Positions 58,234 through 64,000 of a stretch of 64,000 bases of DNA are shown piece after piece. The translations under genes were made by a program, and so were the position numbers. Within the stretch, counting starts at the first letter, position 1. Every line of letters begins with the position of its first letter. This DNA is from Streptomyces akebiae. Lineage in GTDB: Bacteria; Actinomycetota; Actinomycetes; Streptomycetales; Streptomycetaceae. The notes below the pieces were generated by a model. That model did no database searches. It was not told where the DNA came from and saw only the letters and a list, made by a program, of their open reading frames with translations. The stretch spans positions 186,001 to 250,000 of the forward strand of contig NZ_CP080647.1 of NCBI RefSeq assembly GCF_019599145.1, given 5' to 3'.

Positions 58234-60054
58234 ATGAACGAGGACGACAGAGGCCCCGCAAGACGAGTCGTCGACGGGCGCTTCGAGTTGGAGACCCGCC
58301 TCGGCGGGGGTGGGATGGGGACCGTCTGGCGGGCCAGGGACCTGGTGCTGCACAGGCTCGTGGCCGTCAAGGAGGTCCGCCCGCCCGACCGGGACCTCTC
58401 CGAGTACGACCCCGAGGGCGCGCGGACGCTGCGGGAGCGGGTGCTGCGCGAGGCCAGGGCGCTGGCCCGCATCGACCATCCGAACGTCGTCACCATCCAC
58501 CACATCGTCGACGGCGGCGACGGCACCTACCCGTGGATCGTGATGGAACTGGTCAGCGGTGGCTCGCTGGCCGACCGGCTGGCCGAGGGCCCGATGCCGC
58601 CGGCCGAGGCCGCACGGCTCGGCCGGCAGGTGCTGGGCGCGCTGACGGCCGCGCACGACGCCGGTATCCAGCACCGGGACGTCAAGCCGGCCAATGTCCT
58701 GCTGCGCCCCGACGGACGTCCCGTCCTCACCGACTTCGGTATCGCGGCGATCCGGGAGACGAGCGGTCTCACCGCCACCGGCTCCGTCATCGGGACGCCC
58801 GACTTCATGGCCCCGGAGCGCATATCGGGGCACGAGGGCGGGTCCGCCTCCGACCTGTGGTCGCTGGCGATGATGCTGTACGCCGCCGTGGAGGGCCACC
58901 ACCCGCTGCGCCGGGGCTCCACCCTGGCGACCCTCGCCGCGGTCCTCAACGACGACGTGGCGCCCCCGGTGCGCGCCGGTGCCCTGGGCGACGTCCTGAT
59001 GAGCGTGCTCGTGCGGGATCCGTCGGCACGGCCGTCGGCGGCCGAACTGGACCTTCGACTCGCCGAGGTCGAATCGGGGCCGACGACCGCGGCCGTGTGG
59101 GACGAGCCCACGTCGTATCCGTTGAACCCGCCGACGCCCGCCACCGGGGTCGGCCCGGGCGCTCCCGGTACGACGCGTGTCACCGCCGCGGGATTCGGTC
59201 CGCCTCCCTTCCAGTCACCTCCCTTCCAGTCACCTCCCTCCCAGTCAACGCCCGTCCAGCCACCGCCTGTCCACGCGCCGCCGGGCCACCCACCGCTGGT
59301 CCAGTCGCTGCCGGGCGCGGGTCCGTACCAGCCGACGACCGCGCCCGTGAAGGACGTACGGCGACGTGGGCCGCGCCTCGCCGTTCCGCTGAGCGTGTCG
59401 GGAGTGTCGCTCGCCGGCGTCCTGGTCCTGCTGTGGTGGCTGCTGCCCCTGGACGACGCCCGCGACACGAACGCGACTGTCCCGCCGGCCACGTCGACCT
59501 CGGCCTCCTCCTCGAAGTCGAAGTCGACCGCCTCACCGACCGGCGACGCCTCACCGTCCGACGACCCGGCGACGCAGCAGCCGCAGGACGCGGAGACCGG
59601 CGACATGCTGACCCCGGACGGCATCCGCACGGCGATCAAGGCGTTCGAGGAGGAGACCGGCCGCGACAGGTACGGGGACTTCTCGGTCTACCCGGACTAC
59701 GTGTCGGCCCAGCTCATGGTCGAGGGCAGTGACACCAAGTACGACACCTACAGCTACCGTCCGGGGCAGGGCGTGGAGAAGGGCATCATCAAGGGCACCC
59801 TCGCGGGCGGTGAACAGCCCGTCAGTCTCGACGACTTCGACTGGGACAAGGTTCCCGCACTCCTGAAGCAGGCGGAGAAGAAGCTCAACGTCCCCGACCC
59901 GGAGAACCGTTATCTGCTGGTCAGGCAGCCCAACGACATCTTCGACACACCGGCCGGCATGGCCGTCTACCTGAGCGACGAGTACAACCAGTCCGGGTAC
60001 CTGGAGGCCGACACCAAGGGCAAGGTGACCCGCGTGTACCCCGCGGCGGACTGA
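58234..60054 (+). CDS. PknB-type Ser/Thr protein kinase with one membrane segment
   Basis: The 606-residue protein has a kinase domain (about 10-270) with RLGGGGMGTVWRA, VAVKEV, QHRDVKPANVLL, DFG and GTPDFMAPE, all intact. A Pro/Gln-rich linker of short repeats (PPFQS and variants, about 320-360) leads to one membrane segment (about 375-397). The outer part is a Ser/Thr-rich stretch and a roughly 140-residue domain with no family I recognise. No PASTA repeats are seen. ATG 58234 is chosen over ATG 58222 because it fits a leaderless promoter. It probably lies outside the hypoxia island. Confidence 0.9.
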   Translation: MNEDDRGPARRVVDGRFELETRLGGGGMGTVWRARDLVLHRLVAVKEVRPPDRDLSEYDPEGARTLRERVLREARALARIDHPNVVTIHHIVDGGDGTYPWIVMELVSGGSLADRLAEGPMPPAEAARLGRQVLGALTAAHDAGIQHRDVKPANVLLRPDGRPVLTDFGIAAIRETSGLTATGSVIGTPDFMAPERISGHEGGSASDLWSLAMMLYAAVEGHHPLRRGSTLATLAAVLNDDVAPPVRAGALGDVLMSVLVRDPSARPSAAELDLRLAEVESGPTTAAVWDEPTSYPLNPPTPATGVGPGAPGTTRVTAAGFGPPPFQSPPFQSPPSQSTPVQPPPVHAPPGHPPLVQSLPGAGPYQPTTAPVKDVRRRGPRLAVPLSVSGVSLAGVLVLLWWLLPLDDARDTNATVPPATSTSASSSKSKSTASPTGDASPSDDPATQQPQDAETGDMLTPDGIRTAIKAFEEETGRDRYGDFSVYPDYVSAQLMVEGSDTKYDTYSYRPGQGVEKGIIKGTLAGGEQPVSLDDFDWDKVPALLKQAEKKLNVPDPENRYLLVRQPNDIFDTPAGMAVYLSDEYNQSGYLEADTKGKVTRVYPAAD

Positions 60055-60060
60055 CATGAC

Positions 60061-60109
60061 CCCGGGCGCGTGGGGAGCGGCGGTCTCCCCCGCCCCCCAC
60101 GCCCCCGGG
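60061..60109. terminator. Hairpin terminator after Ser/Thr kinase gene
   Basis: The arms CCCGGGCGCGTGGGG and CCCCCACGCCCCCGGG pair with a single mismatch. The hairpin begins 6 bp after the kinase stop and faces the small minus-strand ORF. Confidence 0.75.
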
Positions 60110-60140
60110 TGCCGTGCTTCCGGCGGACCGGTCCGCCCCG

Positions 60141-60290
60141 TCAGTCGCGCTTCGGCATGGGCGCGTCCTCGGCTTCCCTCATCCGCTCGGGTGTCCAGTG
60201 GTCCCGGACCTGCTCCGGGTCCTGCCGGACGTCATGGGCCGTGGTACCCGGGTCCGGCCGCGGCTCGGATTCCAGCCCCCTACGACGCAC
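60141..60290 (-). CDS. Small 49-residue protein with WTPERM motif
   Basis: A GTG at 60290, preceded by AAGGAGG at a 7-nt distance, opens a 49-codon frame with good codon bias. It contains DHWTPERMREAEDAPMPKRD at its end. The motif WTPERM also occurs in the pro-region of the secreted peptidase encoded 22 bp upstream (RYWTPERMAKA). The two genes are likely co-transcribed. No signal peptide or membrane segment is seen in the small protein. It could be a partner or mimic of the peptidase pro-region, or the rest of a decayed peptidase gene. Confidence 0.6.
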   Translation of the reverse strand: MRRRGLESEPRPDPGTTAHDVRQDPEQVRDHWTPERMREAEDAPMPKRD

Positions 60291-60312
60291 AGGCCCGCCT
60301 CCTTGTCCATCG

Positions 60313-61335
60313 TCAGGTGACGCCGCCCTGGGCGTCGTACATCGCCTTGACCGCGTCGTCGAAGTAGGCGGCCTCGTTCCAGCCGGTGGAGGTGACGGTG
60401 CTCATCACCCCGTTGACGGATCCGAGGCCGCTCGAGTCGTTGAACTCCCGCAGCCAGGGCCCGCCGCTGGAGCCGCCGCCGAAGTTGCACTGGAGCTCGA
60501 TGCCGCCGTCACCGGCTGCCCGTGTCGTGCCCGTGCACGCCCACTGGATCTCGCCGCTGTCGAGGTTCCCGGGGTAGCCCAGAATCGTGATGGGCTGTGT
60601 GCGCGAGAAGTTCCAGCTCATGCCGTGACCGCCGGTGACATTGACGATCTTGTTCCCGTTGAGCGGCCAGGTGGTCACCATGGCCACGTCGCGCCTGAGG
60701 TCACTGCTGTTGATCCAGGCGTTGAACGTGCGCATCTGCTTGGCGGCGAAGGTGCCGAAGGGCCGGGCCCCGGAGCGGTAACGCGGCACATAGACCCAGT
60801 TCGTCATCCACGTGCCGCCGCTGCCGCCGTGGACGCAGTGCCCGGCGGTGACGACCATCTGTTTCGAGTCGCTGTTGAGGGCGCTCGCCGAACACGCGTA
60901 GGTGCCGCCGTTGCCGGGATTGGTGAAGAACACCTTGCCCACCGCGGCGGATTCGTTGATGCGCGGGGCCGGTGCGTCGGAACGGGCAGGGGCGGCCGGG
61001 ATCTTCCCCGGCTTCCCGGTGGGGCCGGGCGTCTCACCGGCGCGCGGCCCTGGCGCGGCGGGCCGTTTGTCGAGCGAGACGGCCTTCGCCATCCGCTCGG
61101 GCGTCCAGTACCGCTCCAGTGCGGCAAGGTCCTGTGCCGAGTCGACCGGGGCCCCGCTCGACAACCGCGCGATGTGGCTGACGTCGGCGCCGTTCCCGGC
61201 GGCGGGATCACCTGCGGTGACCCGTGACGTGGCCGCGCCGGGGACGGGCGCCGCCTCGGCGGCCGTCGCCGTACCGATCAGTGCCAGTACGGTGGCCGCG
61301 GCCAGCGGAAGTATCGCGTGTCTGAAACTGCGCAC
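60313..61335 (-). CDS. Secreted trypsin-like serine peptidase (S1 family)
   Basis: The 340-residue protein begins with a signal peptide (about 1-30: VRSFRHAILPLAAATVLALI then AEAAP). A pro-region with YWTPERMAKAV follows, then a chymotrypsin-fold domain with the His of VVTAGHCVHG, Asp of DLRRDVAMV and Ser of GGGSSGGPW. The GTG at 61335 follows GAGGGAG by 7 nt; an upstream ATG at 61449 would bury the signal peptide. It resembles Streptomyces extracellular proteases of the glutamyl-endopeptidase-like group; specificity is not clear. Confidence 0.9.
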   Translation of the reverse strand: MRSFRHAILPLAAATVLALIGTATAAEAAPVPGAATSRVTAGDPAAGNGADVSHIARLSSGAPVDSAQDLAALERYWTPERMAKAVSLDKRPAAPGPRAGETPGPTGKPGKIPAAPARSDAPAPRINESAAVGKVFFTNPGNGGTYACSASALNSDSKQMVVTAGHCVHGGSGGTWMTNWVYVPRYRSGARPFGTFAAKQMRTFNAWINSSDLRRDVAMVTTWPLNGNKIVNVTGGHGMSWNFSRTQPITILGYPGNLDSGEIQWACTGTTRAAGDGGIELQCNFGGGSSGGPWLREFNDSSGLGSVNGVMSTVTSTGWNEAAYFDDAVKAMYDAQGGVT

Positions 61336-61781
61336 GAACTGTCTCCCTCGATGGTCGGTGCAGTGCCTGTCTCTGACGGCAGAGCCGATCAGTGTGCGGA
61401 GCACAGCGAACCTAGGCGGGACAGGGACATGCCAAACAGCCCCAGACAAGCCGCTCTGTTCCTCGCCGCGAGGAGACCTGCTATTCGGCCGGTCCGGATT
61501 GCCGCTTGTCTTGCGGGCCCGGGTGTCGTGGGCAGCGTCGTGGTGCCGGTCGCACCTGCTCCCGGACCGGCGGGGGTGGAGAGGCCGCTCCCGCCGGGGA
61601 CCCGGCCGACACCTGTCAACGGCACCGCCGCCGCACGCCGGGCTGTCGTGAACCGGCCGGACAGGGAGATGTGCCAGGACGGCGACGGCCGTCGTTTTGG
61701 CGGGTAACCAGCGTGGCGGTGGACGGACCGACGACGTTCAGGCCGTCAGGCCGTCAGGCACCGCCTGTTCGGCCCCGCGCG
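61336..61781. other. Intergenic region, possibly with untranslated or decayed sequence
   Basis: These 446 bp lie between pgm and the peptidase gene (both minus strand). A patch at about 61430-61510 is lower in GC than its surroundings, and GTCAGGCC repeats occur near 61745. A plus-strand frame from about 61420 has poor codon bias. I call no gene. Confidence 0.4.
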
Positions 61782-63422
61782 TCAGCTGCCCAGTGCTGTG
61801 AGCACCACCGACCTGGCCTCGTCCTGGACGCGGCGCAGGTGGTCCGGGCCGAGGAAGGACTCGCCGTAGATCTTGTAGACGTCCTCGGTGCCCGAAGGGC
61901 GGGCCGCGAACCAGGCGTTGGCCGTGGCGACCTTGATGCCGCCGAGGGCCGCGCCGTTGCCGGGGGCCGCCGTGAGGACCGAGGTCACCGGCTCACCGGC
62001 GAGGGTGTCGGCGGTGACCTGGCGCGGGGACAACTTGGCGAGCAGCGCCTTCTCCTCGCGGGACGCCGGGGCGTCGACGCGCGCGTAGGCGGGGGCGCCG
62101 AAGCGTTCGGTGAGCCCGGCGTAGTGCTGCGAGGGCGTCTTGCCGGTGACGGCCGTGATCTCGGAGGCGAGCAGCGCCAGGATGATGCCGTCCTTGTCGG
62201 TGGTCCACACCGATCCGTCGCGGCGCAGGAAGGACGCGCCGGCCGACTCCTCGCCGCCGAACCCGAGCGTGCCGTCGGACAGTCCGTCCACGAACCACTT
62301 GAAGCCGACCGGGACTTCGACCAGTTGCCGGCCGAGGTCCGCGGCGACCCGGTCGATCATGCTGGACGACACCAGGGTCTTGCCGATCCCGGCGGTCGCG
62401 GGCCACTGCTCCCGGTGCGAGAAGAGGTACGAGATCGCCACGGCCAGATAGTGGTTGGGGTTCATCAGACCCCCGTCCGGCGTGACGATGCCGTGCCGGT
62501 CGGCGTCGGCGTCGTTGCCGGTCGCGATGTCGAACCGGTCGCGCCGCTCGATGAGCGAGGCCATGGCGTACGGCGAGGAGCAGTCCATGCGGATCTTGCC
62601 GTCCCAGTCCAGCGTCATGAAGCGCCAGGTGGGGTCGGTGAGCGGGTTCACCACCGTGAGGTCGAGCCGGTGCTGTTCGGCGATGCGGCCCCAGTAGGCG
62701 ACCGAGGCGCCGCCGAGCGGATCGGCGCCGATGCGGACGCCGGCGGCCCGGATCGCCTCCAGGTCCAGCACGCTCGGCAGGTCCGCCACGTAGGCCCCGA
62801 GGAAGTCGTGGCGGCCGGTGCCGGGGGCGGCCAGGGCACGGGCGTACGGGATGCGCCGTACGTCCTTCAGGCCGCTCGCGATGATGTCGTTGGCACGGTC
62901 CTGGATCCAGGAGGTCGCGTCGGAACCGGCCGGTCCGCCGTTCGGCGGGTTGTACTTGAAGCCGCCGTCGGCGGGCGGGTTGTGCGAGGGGGTGACCACC
63001 ACGCCGTCGGCGAGGCCGGACGTACGGCCGCGGTTGTGGGTGAGGATGGCGTGCGAGACCGCCGGAGTCGGCGTGTAGCCGTCGGCCTGGTCGATGAGGA
63101 CGGTCACGTCGTTGGCGGCGAACACCTCGAGGGCCGTGATCCGCGCGGGCTCGGACAGGGCGTGGGTGTCGGCGCCGAGGAACAGGGGGCCGTCGGTGCC
63201 CTGGGCGGCGCGGTACTCGCAGATGGCCTGGCTGGTGGCCGCGATGTGGTCGTCGTTGAACGCCGTCGCCAGGGACGACCCGCGGTGTCCCGAGGTGCCG
63301 AAGGCCACTCGCTGCCCGGGCTCGGCCGGGTCCGGACGCAGGGCGTAGTACGCCGTGACCAGACGGGCCACGTCGATGAGGTCCTCGTGCCCGGCGACCT
63401 GGCCCGCTCGCGCGTTCTGCAT
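61782..63422 (-). CDS. pgm: Phosphoglucomutase (alpha-D-glucose phosphate-specific)
   Basis: The 546-residue protein interconverts alpha-glucose 1-phosphate and glucose 6-phosphate. It has FGTSGHRGS near the N-terminus, the phosphoserine loop [14 protein letters not shown], the metal loop [10 protein letters not shown] and [10 protein letters not shown], with a C-terminal [13 protein letters not shown] phosphate-binding loop. ATG 63422 follows GGAGGAG and gives the normal actinobacterial length; ATG 63467 would add 15 residues without support. It serves glycogen and trehalose metabolism and is probably housekeeping. Confidence 0.95.
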   Translation of the reverse strand: MQNARAGQVAGHEDLIDVARLVTAYYALRPDPAEPGQRVAFGTSGHRGSSLATAFNDDHIAATSQAICEYRAAQGTDGPLFLGADTHALSEPARITALEVFAANDVTVLIDQADGYTPTPAVSHAILTHNRGRTSGLADGVVVTPSHNPPADGGFKYNPPNGGPAGSDATSWIQDRANDIIASGLKDVRRIPYARALAAPGTGRHDFLGAYVADLPSVLDLEAIRAAGVRIGADPLGGASVAYWGRIAEQHRLDLTVVNPLTDPTWRFMTLDWDGKIRMDCSSPYAMASLIERRDRFDIATGNDADADRHGIVTPDGGLMNPNHYLAVAISYLFSHREQWPATAGIGKTLVSSSMIDRVAADLGRQLVEVPVGFKWFVDGLSDGTLGFGGEESAGASFLRRDGSVWTTDKDGIILALLASEITAVTGKTPSQHYAGLTERFGAPAYARVDAPASREEKALLAKLSPRQVTADTLAGEPVTSVLTAAPGNGAALGGIKVATANAWFAARPSGTEDVYKIYGESFLGPDHLRRVQDEARSVVLTALGS

Positions 63423-63571
63423 GTCCCCGCTCCTCCGCAAAGGTCGACCGTTGAGTACGGTGCTCATTCTCCCCTGCCCGGCCCGTGGGGACGCACGCGC
63501 ACCGGGCGCCCGTTGTGGCCGGTGCGCGGTGGGTGCGACGATACGGGCCGACGAGGCGAAGGGACGTCGAC

Positions 63572-64000
63572 GTGAGCCATGGGGACCGACGGCCGCCCGC
63601 CGCCGTGCTGTTCGACGCGCTGGGTCCCGCCTACGAGAAGGCGTTCGCCCGTGCTCCCGCCCATCTGTCCGCCCTGGAGTGGCTGGTCGAGCGGCTGCCG
63701 CCTGCCGCGCGGACGTTGGACGTGGGCAGCGGCACCGGGCGGCCGACGGCGGCCGCGCTGGTCGAGGCGGGCCACTGTGTGCTGGGTGTCGACGTCTCCC
63801 CCGTCATGGTCGAACTCGCCGCCCGCCAGGTCCCCGAGGCCGAGTTCCGCCGCGTCGACATCCGTGATCTGCCTCTCGACGCCGACTCGTTCGACGGCGT
63901 GTGCGTGTTCTTCTCGCTGCTGCAGATGACCCGTGCCGAACAGGCTGCGCTGATGCGGCGCCTCGCCCTCGCCCTCAGGCCGGGTGGCCATCTGGTGCTG
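63572..64000 (+). CDS. Class I SAM-dependent methyltransferase (3' end beyond window)
   Basis: A frame from GTG 63572 stays open to the window end (143 codons). Motif [12 protein letters not shown] and later [33 protein letters not shown] and LRPGGHLVL are standard SAM methyltransferase motifs. AAGGGA precedes the start. Substrate unknown; the gene is cut by the window edge. Confidence 0.85.
   Translation, partial: MSHGDRRPPAAVLFDALGPAYEKAFARAPAHLSALEWLVERLPPAARTLDVGSGTGRPTAAALVEAGHCVLGVDVSPVMVELAARQVPEAEFRRVDIRDLPLDADSFDGVCVFFSLLQMTRAEQAALMRRLALALRPGGHLVL

Noticed and set aside
61420..61707. Possible small plus-strand gene upstream of the peptidase, with hydrophobic stretch
   Set aside because: Codon bias is poor, there is no strong ribosome site, and no relative is recognised.

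Overview
The window is high-GC actinobacterial chromosome, almost certainly Streptomyces. Coding positions end mostly in G or C, ribosome sites are AGGAGG-like, GTG starts and 4-nt gene overlaps are common, and most proteins have clear streptomycete character. Its core looks like the hypoxia/dormancy island that in S. coelicolor surrounds the OsdK-OsdR two-component pair, the functional counterpart of mycobacterial DosS/DosT-DosR. Many genes here match DosR-regulon families of Mycobacterium tuberculosis: two Acg-like nitroreductases, a phosphoribosyltransferase-hydrolase fusion (Rv0571c type), a DUF1876 protein (Rv1738 type), an Rv1733c-type membrane protein, seven universal stress proteins (USPs) and three CBS-BON proteins.

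Layout. 1-4.9 kb: a GH65 disaccharide phosphorylase cut by the window edge, a GAPDH, a CBS-BON protein and a flavin/PNPOx-like protein. 5-12.7 kb: USPs, Acg-like nitroreductases, the PRTase-hydrolase fusion and DUF1876. 12.7-16.5 kb: a PAS-PAS-PP2C-ATPase phosphatase and a pentapeptide-repeat membrane protein. 16.7-19.3 kb: the sensor kinase and response regulator. 19.6-31.6 kb: AdhE, a zinc alcohol dehydrogenase, a beta-phosphoglucomutase-like HAD enzyme, a second kinase and pyruvate phosphate dikinase. 31.7-41 kb: more USPs, a STAS protein, phosphoketolase, PPK2, a second zinc ADH and a DoxX-like protein. 41.2-45.6 kb: pyruvate formate-lyase with its activase, carbamate kinase and a decayed arcB. 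45.7-56 kb: a cyclic-nucleotide-binding protein, a CBS-BON protein, NarK and the complete narGHJI operon. 56-64 kb: an HPF-like protein and an oleate hydratase, then what looks like ordinary chromosome (Ser/Thr kinase, secreted trypsin-like peptidase, phosphoglucomutase, a partial methyltransferase).

How the parts fit (inference). Disaccharide phosphorolysis (GH65, beta-PGM) saves ATP. GAPDH, PPDK, phosphoketolase, PFL and carbamate kinase can yield or conserve high-energy phosphate without oxygen. AdhE and the zinc ADHs can reoxidise NADH. NarGHI offers nitrate as an electron acceptor, PPK2 can draw on polyphosphate, and the HPF-like and DUF1876 proteins may put ribosomes to rest.

The strongest signal outside the genes is a palindrome, GGGCCGnnCGGCCC, that recurs in front of about twenty transcription units, usually as two sites 20-22 bp apart. 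It has the same 6+2+6 plan as the mycobacterial DosR box (GGGACTwwAGTCCC), and the response regulator here keeps the DosR DNA-contact residues. It is therefore the likely operator tying the island into one regulon. Other notable points are a 613-bp block, identical by eye, shared by the two sensor kinases over their predicted haem-GAF domain; an arcB remnant carrying a ten-copy 11-bp repeat; a 49-codon ORF that shares the WTPERM motif with the peptidase beside it; and leaderless-looking starts for narG and the Ser/Thr kinase gene. All calls come from reading the sequence; no database search was run.
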